Part shown: piece by piece, positions 45,958 to 57,897 of the stretch | Layout: every line of letters starts with the position of its first letter | Position numbering within the stretch: position 1 is the stretch's first letter | DNA from: Flammula alnicola | Lineage: Eukaryota; Basidiomycota; Agaricomycetes; Agaricales; Strophariaceae | Reading direction: 5' to 3' | Length of the DNA stretch: 64,000 nucleotides | Assembly (NCBI GenBank): GCA_015499995.1 | Contig: JADNRV010000217.1 | Location: forward strand, 1 to 64,000 | Position numbers and translations under genes: made by a program | The notes under the pieces: generated by a model | The model's database searches: none | The model's input: only the letters and a program-made list of their open reading frames with translations | What the model was told of the DNA's origin: nothing

Positions 45958-47009
45958 GGTAACATTTAGACTCGTGACCAGCCTTATATGAGTGCGAAAA
46001 CCCTCGATATAAGGACTGGAAAACCGGGACTTCCCGGCTCTTGTCGCGCGCTATGATCGAAAGTGGAGTGTTCGGACATCACCGACTGCCCTTTTTAAGA
46101 AAAAGACCTCGAAAAGGAAGGTACGTTTTGGCAGAGCGCGTCGACAGTCGTCCTTGCTTGCTTCCCTCCCTCATCTACACTCACTTCTGCTGTATCTGAT
46201 ACCTCCAAAACCATCTTTCCGTGTCAAACTCTCCTCAAGCCAACAATAAAATGTACCAGTAGCGACCTTGACGACAATGAGCTTTGCTTTGCCAGGAACT
46301 TTGGCCGAGGACAAGCTGCTGAGAAGATCACAACGCGAATCAACTTTCCAGAGCTCGAACATCCAGAAGATGCGTCTTTCCGAATGGGACCTCAGCGTAT
46401 CCAATACTGCCCCTCTACCGGGTCCAAGTTTGACATCAATTGCATATGGAATGCTGGCTCCGCAGACACCGTTGAATATGGTGGATTTTGGGTATGCAAT
46501 GGAGTCGGACAGGGGCAGGCAACAATGTAGCAGATTGGACGGCTTCTGGGGACTCCTTTCCACTGTAACTATATCATGAGAAATCTATTGCCAATGTTTG
46601 ACTGTTCAACGTCATCTTCTATATGATCAGAACTCCATCTCCCTGTCAGGAATCCGTCCTTCGTTCACCATTCTCATTATCTCAAATTCCGTGAGTATGA
46701 AGGTACTGAAGCCATCCATCGAGAGTTGGACCATATTCCATAGCATAAAATTGAAAGAAAGGACTACATGTGAAGGTAGGGAATGAAAACGGACAAACGC
46801 GAACGCGAGACGCGAGTTCGCTCTCGACGTCCTCTGCCAAAATGTACCTTCCTATTTGAGGTCTTTGCCTTAAAAAGGAGCGTCGGGCATGTCGGAACAA
46901 TTCATTCTCGATCATAGCGCGCGACAAGAGCCGGCAAGTCCCGCTTTACAGGTCCTAGTATCGTGAGGTTTCGCACATACTCGGACCGGTCACAGGTCTA
47001 GGTAACATT
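45958..47009. mobile_element. Mutator-like (MULE-type) element with 9-bp target duplication
   Basis: The 9-bp direct repeat GGTAACATT occurs at 45958-45966 and again at 47001-47009. Between them the ends are inverted repeats: TAGACTCGTGACC from 45967, and on the opposite strand TAGACCTGTGACC from 47000. The repeat runs about 185 bp inward on each side (to about 46150 and 46822), with diverged but clear identity including a long shared block at 46033-46058. A 9-bp target duplication with long terminal inverted repeats is the hallmark of Mutator-like elements. No transposase is present in the ~670-bp core, so it is non-autonomous. Differences between arms show no third-position bias, so the arms are not conserved coding sequence. 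Confidence 0.8.
46222..46600 (+). pseudogene. Coding-like core of the Mutator-like element
   Basis: In the plus frame starting at 46222 the core reads CTSSDLDDNELCFARN-type sequence, then TTRINFPELEHPEDASFRMG, then FDINCIWNAGSADTVEYGGF, with a possible GTATGC...TAG intron after the tryptophan. This looks like former protein sequence rather than random frame. I found no start codon or family. Capture of a host gene fragment by the element (a Pack-MULE) is an inference; overlapping frames on both strands are also open, so chance is possible. Confidence 0.35.
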
Positions 47010-47422
47010 GCTAGACAACAATTCGAGGCATAATTGCACATATCAAGCACTGCGTATCTACAGTAGTTTCAACAATGGACAATAATGTTCTAGAAATAAG
47101 CGATCGTTCGGATTCCCTGTTCGTGCAGACTCGAGTGGTGAAACGCATCAGCAGATATTAGCAATTTGAGCTTAAAGACGGAGTCCTGAGTCTTGTCGTT
47201 GGATGCAGCATCTACTTATTTGAATCTGATAAGATAACTGAAATGTCGTCGGCATCACGGTGAACCTGATGGCAAGTTGCAAACTGGATCCAAAGCTTTG
47301 TTTCTCTCCTCTAACTTTCATCTGCCAAAGTTCGATTTTCTGGTGCTTCGCGCCCAACACATGCATTTCCGACTGACTTGAAACTGGTTGAAGCGAGGAT
47401 TGAAAGAAGCGAAGACTCCGGG
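47010..47422. other. Intergenic, upstream of methionine aminopeptidase
   Basis: No gene is recognised. It should hold the promoter of the next gene. An in-frame ATG at 47378 would add 15 residues to the N-terminus of the aminopeptidase. Confidence 0.35.
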
Positions 47423-48795
47423 ATGTTTCGCCTCCAACGCTGGCCGTCCACATTGACACCAAAGACGGCTCTGGTGCGAAACCAACTTGCACGAATTCGG
47501 AGGTTCAGCACCGAAACAGAGACAGAAACCTTCGAGGACTTTGGGGACTATAGTATTATCCTTCCGGATGAACCTTTTGCCTTTGGCGTCTCTCATATAC
47601 GACCCCGACGCGTGCCGGACCACATTTCCAAACCGCCCTATGTGTTGAATCTCGGTGGGGTGCCAGACGAGAGGCCGCAGCGTGATTCTGGGAAGATCAA
47701 GCTCGGTGGAGAGGCTGAATCCAGAATCCGCCAGGCTGCATTGCTGGCGAAGACAGTCAGGGAGTTTGCTGGAACCCAGGTCAAGGTGCGTTCATGATTT
47801 TTTTCTCTTACGACAAGCGCTTGACTTACGCTTTGAAGGTCGGAGCTACTACGAATGCTATAGATTCTGCTATCCACGATTTTATTGTTTCTCATTCAGC
47901 ATACCCATCACCTCTGAACTATCAAGGCTACCCTCGGGCGTGTTGTACGAGGTGAATTTATCTTCCATACGAGAGGTTTAAAAATTCAATGATACGCTCT
48001 ATAGTATTAACAATGTCATCGCACACGGAATACCAGACGAGTGAATGCTTACTTTGCCATTTTATATGCGGAATCCTCTAACTTTCTGTTCTCAGTCGAC
48101 CTCTGCAAGACGGAGACATCATCAACATCGACGTCACTGTCTATCTGAACGGATACCACGGCGACACCTCGCGTACATTTCTTGTTGGCGACGTTGTAAA
48201 TACCGCCTGTCATTGCCTTATATGCAGGATACTGACTCAAGTAAGGACGAGCCAGGCAGAAACCTGGTGAAAATAACAAACGAGGCTCTGGAACGGGCCA
48301 TCGCTGTATGTGGACCAGGACGACCTTTTAGAGGGATAGGAAAGGCTATACATGCCTTGCTCTTAAACAAGGAATACTCGGTTTCGTCTCAGTTTACCGG
48401 GCATGGCATAAACACGGTCTTCCATTGCGCCCCATGGATCCTCCATCATCGTATGTCGGTTTGATGATCGGCATTGTGCAAGAAAATTAACTTTTTCAGT
48501 CAACGATGAACCAGGAGTAATGGAACCAGGCCATTGTTTTACTATCGAGGTAAGTCCTCTCGCAAGTAATTTCTTTCCAAGTTTCATTGCCTGTGTAGCC
48601 TGCTATTATACAAGGCACGAATCCACGAGGTTGGATTTTCCCGGATGGATGGACTGCATCCACTGAAGTGAGTGGTTGTCCCAAAGTCCAATAAAATTAG
48701 ACTCATGGCTTGCTCTACAGAATTGTGCTCGCAGTGCGCAGGCGGAACATATGGTGCTCATCACAGAAACTGGGGCGGATGTGCTCACACGGTAA
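47423..48795 (+). CDS. Methionine aminopeptidase type 1, probably mitochondrial
   Basis: Removes the initiator methionine from new proteins; metal-dependent. The start at 47423 gives [20 protein letters not shown] and [11 protein letters not shown], an Arg-rich, acid-free stretch like a mitochondrial presequence; the upstream in-frame ATG 47378 is less likely. Seen in order across exons: [37 protein letters not shown] then [32 protein letters not shown] with the HGD Asp ligands, [15 protein letters not shown] (His ligand), [13 protein letters not shown] (Glu ligand) and [18 protein letters not shown] (last Glu ligand). All five metal ligands are present. Type 1 is indicated by the lack of the type 2 insert. 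About six exons. Confidence 0.9.
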
Positions 48796-48912
48796 ACAGA
48801 CTATTTAATACACATACTTCTACGGAAATACTTTTGTCAAGTGCTACAGACCTATTTAGGTATCAACAGAGCGGAAAAGCAAACAAACACTGGTATGAAA
48901 GAAGAGATAAGA

Positions 48913-51900
48913 TCATGAGGAACCACCTATCCGTTCGTGAAGGAAATTCAGTAGGACTTGCGAAAGGTCTACGGAAGGTTTTCCTATCACGATGTCACTA
49001 GCAGTGATGATCGGCTTCGATTTCGTCAACAGCGACTGCAAGTCGCCCGCCATCTCGCCTGTCATCCCCCGCCGCAAGCGCTCTGCCATAGTCATCGATG
49101 AACGTGCTGTTGATCGCCTATCTTTCGTGCCATCAAGCCTTGATGCGTCCATCGCCTGTTCGTCTGCATCAGCGTCCACAGGCGTGCTTTCGAAATCTGG
49201 TTTCGAAAGCCACATCGCGAGCTGTGTCACAGAGTACAGAAGAATCTCCTCTAAGTTTCGACGAGCAATGATGACGCCTTGCTTCACCCCGAGTGCTGTC
49301 GTATATGATCCTGAGAGAGCCGAGGGGTCGGTGATACTTTGACCCGGCGGTCGTTGGACGAGATTGCGAAGGATATCAAGCGTGCGATTGCCCAATTCTA
49401 GAAGTGTACCCAATGATGCAGGCTCGCCCAACACGATTTTTGAATGCTAAAGAGAAAGAAATTTTAGAAAATTGTTCATTCATATAAAAACGGAAACGTA
49501 CTGGGACAATGAGAGCCTCGCCAATGGGCCAATCTTCAATGCCACGAGAAAGCACCATGTCTGCGCGGCTGATAGCAACCAACGTTCCGACAAGGTTGGA
49601 GGAAAGTTGGAAGAGGCGGTGGATCAGATGCATGACAAACGGTCGTTTCAGTGGATCTGTCTGACTTTGTGCCTTCTCGAACCTGACCCTCTCGTCGTGC
49701 GTCACAGGCTCATACAGACTCGCTAGGTGATTTGGGTGGGTGATGGCATAGTTGACCTGCTGGAGGAGTTGCAGAGCACTGGTTGTGAATACACGAAGGA
49801 CCTTATCGACGACAGGATCAGCCTTGGCGGAAGCAGGAACGCTGGCAGCAAGAGCGTAGAAAAGGTTGATCACTTGATCAATCTCTTCAAGAAGAGGCAG
49901 GGTGATGGGATCCCCAATTGTCCATGAAAGAGCACGCGAAATCTGTTCTCCGTACAGCTGGACAAAACCACATGCATCTGCATCGAAATAATGGTTTTGC
50001 CTGCCTAGAGCAGTAATAACCATCGCAACGATTGAAACCATCGAGCAGTACGCTAAATGAGCAGGACTGCGCTGTCCAGGCAACTCAGGCAGTACAATGT
50101 CAATCATGCCGGAGCTGACAGCTGAACTAATGAAGTTGTTGCTGTATGCCGCCAGTACACCCTCGCTTGCAAATCGCTCAGCCGCAGCTGCGTTGGTAAC
50201 CAGCCCCATGTGGAAAAGGAGGAGATGAGGAGAGTAGAGCGGCTGTTTGCGAGAAAGCAAGAGAGGAAGGTCGGAGAGGCCGACGAGGTCTATGTGGACG
50301 TAAAGTTCGAGGCTGGCGCGGATAACGTCTGTTTCTTGACACCTTGCAAGCCAGTAAACCGACGAAGCATCGATATCAGGACGGGTACACTGTTCGAATA
50401 CAGCCACGAGAAGCTCCATATCGCGGTCGAGATCGACATCGGTCCTGCTGCGAGCTGCTATGAAGACCACACTCAGAGCATCGATGACAAAGGTGAGAGT
50501 TGCTTCGACTGTCTGAGCAAACGCTAGTCGTTGTTCGGCGTTCAGAGTCTTTGGCCGGCTCAACATACTGCGACCTTGCTTGGCGCAGAAGTAGATGATT
50601 TGCAAGAGGACGCGATGAAAGGGAGAAGATAAGGTGGAAAGGAAAGACCTCGCCGGAGACTGTGCTTCGTTCAGGACGATGTTGCGAAGATTTCGGATGA
50701 GTTCCATGAACGATTCGACCTCGGCCTTTTTGTCCGATGACGAGAACCAAGCCACTTCAAGGAGGGCTAACACAAGAGAAAGCCTTGAACCATGAATTGT
50801 CGACATCATATCACCCTCCCTTTTCTCCGCAGCGATATCGAAGGATATAGTGGCTGCGATCGCCAGTAGATTAGGTCGAACGGTGGAATCTGTCCTTAGA
50901 TATGGGATGACCTGCCTAAGCAGGGTGTCCCATGATTCGAGCAGGGCGGTTTCGGCGTGCACGAGGGATAAATTCAGGTTGATGGATAGCACAAGCCTCT
51001 CTACCTCCTCAGCGGGATCGTCCATGCCATCTGCGGAAAGGGGATACGCCTGAAGACGGACCCGTAGCAGAGATGTTGAGAAGGCAAAAGTGTCTCCATA
51101 ATCGCGCTCAGCAACTGCATCTTGTACTTCCAATTGTTGCAATGTTAAACCCGGGAAATGCTGCGCAAGTAGGACTGTAACTTTATCGTGCATCTCTGGA
51201 GCGTATGAGCTGGGTGCGGCTTCTGCTAGAAGATCCGTTAGTTCATCGTGTGACTTTAGATGGGATTCGAGCTTGAGATAGCTCTGTGGTTTCTTCAGCG
51301 GTACCTCGGAACCATGCAGCTGAAGATGGAGGCCAATGTCGCGGGTAATGATGTGAATGGCGTATGACTTGACCAGGGTTCGGTACGCATGCATTTGAAC
51401 GGCTTCGTGCAGACTTGATCTGCGAATGCCCTCTAGCAGCACGATCTCCGATGTCTCATACGTTGGCACAGGTCCAACCTCTTCGCAAGCGACAGAGACA
51501 ACCTTTTCCCAAAAATCGGCATCTTTACGAAGAGGATCGACGACTGCTTTGTGCTCAAGAGTATGTTGCCAAACGACGTCTAAGAACCGGAAAACACACG
51601 CAAGCAGAAGTGGGTTGGCTTCCCAAAGATCTTTCCAGCTTACAAGTATTTCACGAGCAGCATCGAGGGCACTAGGTGATCGCGTCGCTGTTTCATCGTC
51701 TTTCTTTTCCTCTTTGTCTGTCTTCTCCTCTCTGTCTTTCAACTCCTTAAACTCGCCTGGCGACCGAGACTTCCCAGTGACGAAAAGAGTTGCAAGGGCA
51801 GGCTCATTGTCAACGGCCAATGAAACGAAGTTCCAGATTGATTTCCGAAGGGCAAGCTCGTCATAAGGGTGTTGAATAATACGAACCATGGATGCGACGG

Positions 51901-54900
51901 TTGTTTCTGGATTGGAGAGGTGTCCAATAATGGTTGGAGGTGAAGGCTGAGAACTCCTAAGAGACGAAGCAAGGGCACAAAGCACCCGCGTGGCCTCGAT
52001 GGGTATCATGTTACCGACATCTCTTTCCTTGATATAACTCGCCAAGGCGTCAATAGGGTCGTTTTTCGTGTGCGTTGTGTCGTGTGCAGGGGTTCCACCT
52101 GTAACGCGGGCACATAAGGCTTGCTCAAGCAGGCATGGTCGAGATGCCATACTTGAGTTCATTTTGTGGGTTAGGACGAGACGGCATAGGCGGAGGTTTG
52201 ATTGGAGGAGGAAGATAAGGCGTCGGACGTCACCATGCCGTCTTGAGTTGTACAACATGCGAAGAACTTGCCCGCCGAAGCTGATGGATGAGACAAGTGG
52301 GTTGATAGTAGATGTGGTAGCCTTGAACAATAAAACGTCGGCGATGGTCTGGCTCAGAATAGAGAATGGTCGATCTCCAAGAGTTGGTGGCGAACTCTCT
52401 AGCACTTGGATGTACAACGAAACCACCCGTTGGCCAATCTCGAATCTATCACCAAGTTGAGCATATTTCCAGCCCAAATGTTCTACCCAAATCTCGCTGT
52501 GCACAAAATGAGCGGCACGAAGTAAGACTTCTTCCTTTAGCTGCTGAAGCTTGGCATTCTCTGGGAGAATTGACAGAGAAGCTTCGCGGAAAAGCCCTTC
52601 AATGAGATGCAATAACGCCAACGTCATCGTGTAATGCCCTGTTGCTCGCTCGGCAGCTAATGCAACCGAAGCAAATCCAGGTGCTCTGTCTGAGCCAAAG
52701 AGTGTCGTTGTTGAGCGAATATACAACCATACGCGGTTGGAATAGTTCGGAATGGCGAGGAGAGCAGACAAGACACTCATAGCTGAGGTAATGAGCTTGG
52801 CGGGTGAATTTGACCTAGCACGACCACTAGATCGAGATAGGGCTTCCTCCAATATCATTGTCGTCAGTTGCACCAAGTCTGGCGGTTGGGCTTCTGTCAT
52901 TGTATGACAGACCACGGGCTCGCCATCCTCCAACGAATGCATGAGGATGCCGGCTTGCACTGGATTGTCTTGGATAACGCTTCGCACAAGGTCCAAAGCA
53001 TCTGTAATAACTGCCTCGTCTCCTTCCTGGTCCAGTTCCATCCCAACATCCTCGATCCGCAAGGTCTTAGGCTGCGATCCACCACGTTTGGCAAAAGACA
53101 CGTCCTGGTAATTTCCTCCCGATCCAAAGTCCATCCGCCGTCGGTTGACATAATCAGTTAGGATTTCGAGAATAACCTTCCATCCCGAATGCTCATGTTG
53201 CCAGCAAACCACGACATTGTCTCCGCCGTCTCCGCTCAGCAAACGTCCTGTGGACTTAGCAGGAAGGGTGGAACCTCCTGGTAGGCGTATAGGTTTGAGG
53301 TTGACATAAGTCAGGCCAGGGCTCGCATTGCCTGAACCATATCGTTCTGTTTGCCGCTCATAGAGTGCATGGGCACCCGTGCAAGCGTTGATAGGTATGA
53401 CCTGGGAGTACGTGGATAGCTTGGAAAGGTAATGGTAGACGAAACGATCGCATAAATCGCGTTCTTCTGGGATGGTCTCGTCCTGCACAAAGTCTGCAAT
53501 GTACAAAGGGTCGGTATCGAGGAAGCCGGCACCAGTCATGGCACGGAGGAGACGAAGCAGAGGTTTGACCTGAATGGGAAATCGTGACCTTGCGACATCA
53601 AAGATCGCTCGACGAGCAATTCCGTGATGCCAGTCCAACCGCCAAAACTGTGTGCATATACCAGTGACGGATAGACTCTCGCTGCGACCAAAGAGAGCTA
53701 TCCAGACTTCGACAAGTGCTTCGAAATCGGGTATCAACTCAACGGGCACAAGTTCGACGAGGGCAATGACGAGACCTGTGTAGTAGGGTAAGGAAATTTT
53801 ATATCACAAATATTCGAACGAGACTATGACGAACCTTTCAGTACGGACCGATATGCAATCGCGTTCGGATCGGTTATTGAGGAGCCTGTTTTCCACGCAA
53901 GAGCTGTAACAAACAGAGGAGAGTTGGTGAGAAGGCTGTCTATGAGTTTGAACAATCCGACTTCAGGATCAAGACATGCTTTCGCCATTTGAATGTGAAG
54001 GGGTTCCCGATCCTTGGTATATGATCGGCCAATAGATAGATTGATATGGTCGAAGAAAGCTTGATAAGAAGTTGGGATGTCGGACGTCTCAGCCGCCTTT
54101 GCGGATAGGCGTGAAAGGACATATGTCCATGCCAGATAGGTGCACGAATACTGACTATCCGCATGATTCGTGACGATGTCGTGCAACTTTTGCAGACTTT
54201 GCGGGGAAGAATAATACACGTCCTTTCGCGAGGGCGAATCCGATAGTTCGATTGTGTCCGGCTCTCCGAGAGTTTCCAGCTCCAGGACCTCGATGGTGAT
54301 TAAAATCCACACGGCAGCGCAATCTTGCTGAAGTTGTCGGCTCTCATCGTCAAGTAACAGTGTGTTGTTGGTTTGATTTGATCCGAGCTTCGTGTCGTAC
54401 GCCGTCTCGAAGATCTGCTGTACCAAAGGGCCGCTGCATGGAACATACCCCCACATTGTCCAGAAGAGGACCTCCAATAAAACCAGCTGCTCCTTGAGAT
54501 TTTGCTTGGCCCATGAGGTGGCACCCTTGGGGTCCTCATGGAACTTGTCTGGAAGTTTTGCTCTTGTTTTCCGTAGATATTCAGCAATGATTGATTCAGC
54601 GAATTTGTGGCCATCTGGGATAATTTGAGGAAGGAATTCCACAGCCACGTCGTAAAGAGGTTCCTCAGAGTTCTCTTTGGCACGGAAAAGGGGAATAAGG
54701 ACGCGGAAAGTATGCAGATATTCGGAGGAAAAGAAACCGCTGATGGCGTCGACGAGTTCCGCGGCCATAACAGAGGTGGAATTTGGATCGGAGATGGGTG
54801 GCATGCCTTGGTTGTATAAGAATGACCGAAGCAGGATGAGGGCTTGAATTTCGTCGATTTGGAACCTGGAGCTGACGGCGAAGATAAACTCCTTGTCCCC

Positions 54901-55198
54901 TTCCTCGACGCGAAGGACAACGCCATCTGGTAGAGTAACGGAACCACTTTCAATAATCTTCTTCGACGCGTTCGAGGGCCTCCCAAACGTCTCTGTAATG
55001 CTACCGAGCTGTTTCCTGCGCGGGGTCAAGTACTCCTTGACTTGTTCTGGACGAACGCCATCCTGGTGGCCCGAAAGGATCAAATGAAGTTGAAGGTAGG
55101 TTCTGAAAGTAAATTTAGTTAGTATTGGCGCTTTCTGATCAGAGAATGAATTCTTACACATCAATAAGATCTGAGCGTGCTGTGGCATCGCCAGACAT
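48913..55198 (-). CDS. NUP188: Nucleoporin Nup188 (large inner-ring scaffold)
   Basis: Giant helical scaffold of the nuclear-pore inner ring, partner of Nic96/Nup93. The start was placed at 55198 (MSGDATARSDLIDV), which joins in phase to TYLQLHLILSGHQDGVRPEQ; a longer frame to 55444 lacks family similarity. Exons: 55198-55157, about 55104-53836, about 53774-49450 and about 49446-48913, roughly 2,050 residues. Conserved-looking segments include ESGSVTLPDGVVLRVEEGDK, FWRLDWHHGIARRAIFDVAR, CWQHEHSGWKVILEILTDYV, SIWNFVSLAVDNEPALATLF and, near the end, DIVIGKPSVDLSQVLLNFLH. Length is above yeast Nup188 (1,655); the paralogous Nup192/Nup205 is the main alternative. Only three introns in 6.3 kb. It is convergent with methionine aminopeptidase. 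Confidence 0.77.
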
Positions 55199-55744
55199 GA
55201 TGGCTCGAACTACCTCGTTGGGTCCTGGACGTCCGTCGACGTCGCGACTCACGAGCAGGCTGCTTACATATTTGGATTGAAAGGTGAACCAAACAACAAT
55301 TCGTGGCAGTGCAAGAGAGTGCAAGGCGCTCCGGTGAACATGGGCGATTCCATTGTTACGGCCCCTTTGTGTAAACGGTGACTGCGTCAGGCGCTTAAAC
55401 CAAGTAGGACCTATACATATACCACCTTCTTGCTCGTTGAACAAGGTATGCCTCTACTTGAAATTTTGCTTTTGGTGATAATAGTCCTGAAAACTCGGTA
55501 CAGCTGTCACCGGTTCAGTGGTTCTGGTCCAGGTGCAAGAGTTATTGGGCCCAGGAATCACACTGCATCGCCTACACAAAAAAGAACAGCATGGATTCTA
55601 TACAGGAGGTCCATCTCCATATGCCTCCCCCTATACTTCCCTGAAGGTGCCACCGAAGATCACTTAAATACGCTGGGCGAATCCTCAAGTCTTCATTGAC
55701 CTCTCTTCCTCTACGAAGCGACATATCTTTTACCGCCATACAGC
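55199..55744. promoter_or_regulatory. Divergent promoter region of NUP188 and the DUF4419 gene
   Basis: The 546-bp gap between start codons holds small frames on both strands (for example plus 55430-55699) without recognisable features. Both promoters must lie here. No CACGTG box is present. Confidence 0.4.
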
Positions 55745-57172
55745 ATGCCTATTACGTTTGCCGTCGCCCCAGTGGCTCCTACGCAACCTCCTAAAGCTTC
55801 CACGCGATTTAGAGGACCGAAAGACCTCCTAAACGAACAAGTCATGCGACTCAACAATCCGGAATACTGGGGGGACCAAATGCCAACCACATCCGTAGAA
55901 ATGTTGCAAACCTCTTTTACGACGAAGGATTTCTCATCGTTGGATATTCGAAGCAAGCGAAATGGCTTCGTGCAGACTGTTACACAAGCGTATAATGGCC
56001 ACCATCACCTTATAATGAGGTATGCGGGCGACAAGCTCTGCTCGTATCATGTACACTAATAAATCATTTCAAGACCCGACGATGTCTGGATTGCAATTCT
56101 AGGACAATTCAACATTTAGTGAGATCGACCGTATGCTGAAATGTGTATTCTTTTCTAACACAAACAATTTTAGTGTCAACAAAAATGCCAAAGAGCTCCG
56201 ATCTCACTTCGTGCAGCACGAAGACAAAAAGAAATTGATTGTCGTTATGCCTGGTGACCGCCACGACGTGAATTTTGGAGATCTTGCCATGCAAATGACC
56301 CAAAAAATCCAGGAGAATGTCGGTTTCTTCACAATCATTTTTTCCGAAACACGATTGACGTTCTCCATTTTCTCGAATAGATCGTCAATCCCGAACTCAG
56401 GGACTGGATTATCCCTAATTTTACTACAACTACGCATAATGACACTGTTGTCTGTGCTGTAATGATGATGGCCACCATGAAAGCGTGAGTTTAAATACTC
56501 TAGGTTCATTTCCCAAGGTCTGACTGTGTTTAAAGTTACTTCGAGTACGAAATGTCGAAATGCGGCATTCCTTCGGTTACACTTGAGGGAGAAAAATACG
56601 ACTGGGAAAAAATCTTAGAAAGATTGGATGTCCTGGAGACCTTCGGCGACGAACCGAAAGCATGGGCCAAAATGCTCCGCCCTATCCTGCAGCGCTTCGT
56701 GCAAGCCTTCGACGGCAAACCCGACATCACTTTCTGGAACAAAGTCAGCCACCACTATTCCCTGGGCTCCGGCACACTATACCTATCCGGCTGGATCACA
56801 GCGTTCTGCGTCTGGGATAGCGAAGGACAATGGCAAGGCACGCCGCGCACAGCACCCGTCGTGCGATTTGGCCAGCAGCACTTCCACCCACGGCTGATCC
56901 TAGACGATGTTCAATACCCTGCGATCGACACTCAGAATATCCCAATGGGATTTTGTCAGGTCAATGTGAAGGTGATTGACTCGGAAGGAGAGTCGGATTG
57001 TGTGATGATGTCTGGACACATGGCCTGTCTTGTTGAAGGGGAAACAAGCGATACAGTGAGGCCATTGCCTTCTTGGTACATGTTCGTCAAACCGACGGAG
57101 GATGTCGTGATGGATGTCGAACCTGGAGGAAATCAATCACATCGACAACAGAGAACCAATCCTTCTGCATAA
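55745..57172 (+). CDS. DUF4419 domain protein
   Basis: Member of a family of unknown function that is common in basidiomycetes. The start MPITFAVAPVAPTQPPKAST is followed by VTQAYNGHHHLIM and, after an intron, RPDDVWIAILGQFN, the most typical DUF4419 block. Next come SVNKNAKELRSHFVQHEDKK, VNPELRDWIIPNFTTTTHND, TVVCAVMMMATMK and YFEYEMSKCGIPSVTLEGEK followed by YDWEKILERL. The C-terminal exon includes SHHYSLGSGTLYLSGWITAF, CVWDSEGQWQG and NIPMGFCQVNVKVIDSEGES, and ends NQSHRQQRTNPSA. Five exons, about 380 residues. No catalytic residues are known for the family. Confidence 0.87.
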
Positions 57173-57415
57173 TTTACAGAGCTCCTTTCCTCTTCTACAG
57201 AGATTCACGACTGCGAACATGCTGATGAAAGGACCCGATAATGGATTGGTACATATTATTTCGAATAGAGGTTTGGAAGTTAAATGAAATAGGTTCGAAT
57301 TGCAAAGAAAGCAACGATTGCGACTAGAATGTAATGAACACACGGATGATAAAGAATACACAGTATGATTTCCAAGGCTCGGATTAACGTGCGCCAAAAC
57401 CAGGCATCTGATCTA

Positions 57416-57897
57416 TCATCGCCCCCCACGAAGCGCCAGGACCAAATGTAGAACGGCACCAGCGTTAATGTTGAACTCCTTCGCCGTCTTGTCGTCGGCC
57501 CTAATAAATTTCAAGGTCATTCACGAGAAAGATTGGCAAAAGATTAAGCGCCTGCGCACATTTGACGGCCACCAAAAATCAGACGCTGCTGTGGTGGTGG
57601 GACACCAGATTGTTCCTCGACTTTCTCCTTTATCCTCGTGATCTACAGAAAAATCGTCAATCAATGAAAACAGGATGTTGCGAGACAATATTCACCTTGT
57701 CCTCAGGATCGATGTCCAGTTCGATCTAAATCAAAAGGTGAGAGATGTCAGCCTGAGTTGTCCGACTACACGGCTTGATCGCGTCCGATCTTCAAGGTAA
57801 ACGAAAGTACCTCTTTGCCTGTCAGCGTCTTAAGTTATTTGTCAGTGGTCGCCGACGCGTAATTAATTAGGAGATCTACCTTGACTTTGATCAACAT
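57416..57897 (-). CDS. RUB1: NEDD8/Rub1 ubiquitin-like modifier
   Basis: Small protein conjugated to cullins to activate SCF-type ubiquitin ligases. Five exons assemble exactly: 57897-57880, 57828-57811, 57725-57696, 57642-57560 and 57500-57416, a total of 78 codons including stop. Protein starts [20 protein letters not shown], then [20 protein letters not shown], and ends [10 protein letters not shown]. Alanine at position 72 (LALRGG) separates NEDD8 from ubiquitin (LRLRGG). A single Arg follows the GG, so one residue must be cleaved before conjugation. Exons 1 and 2 are only 18 nt each, so ORF-based gene finders would miss this gene. Confidence 0.93.

Noticed and set aside
46033..46927. Conserved SRAMIE...FLR.RP..GRY.LAE reading in both arms of the Mutator-like element, as a duplicated gene
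   Set aside because: Substitutions between arms are spread over all codon positions with no third-position excess, so the shared frame is a by-product of the inverted repeat.
55154..55444. Upstream extension of NUP188 to an ATG at 55444
   Set aside because: The added 80 or so residues lack family similarity; MSGDATARSDLIDV at 55198 fits the expected N-terminus.
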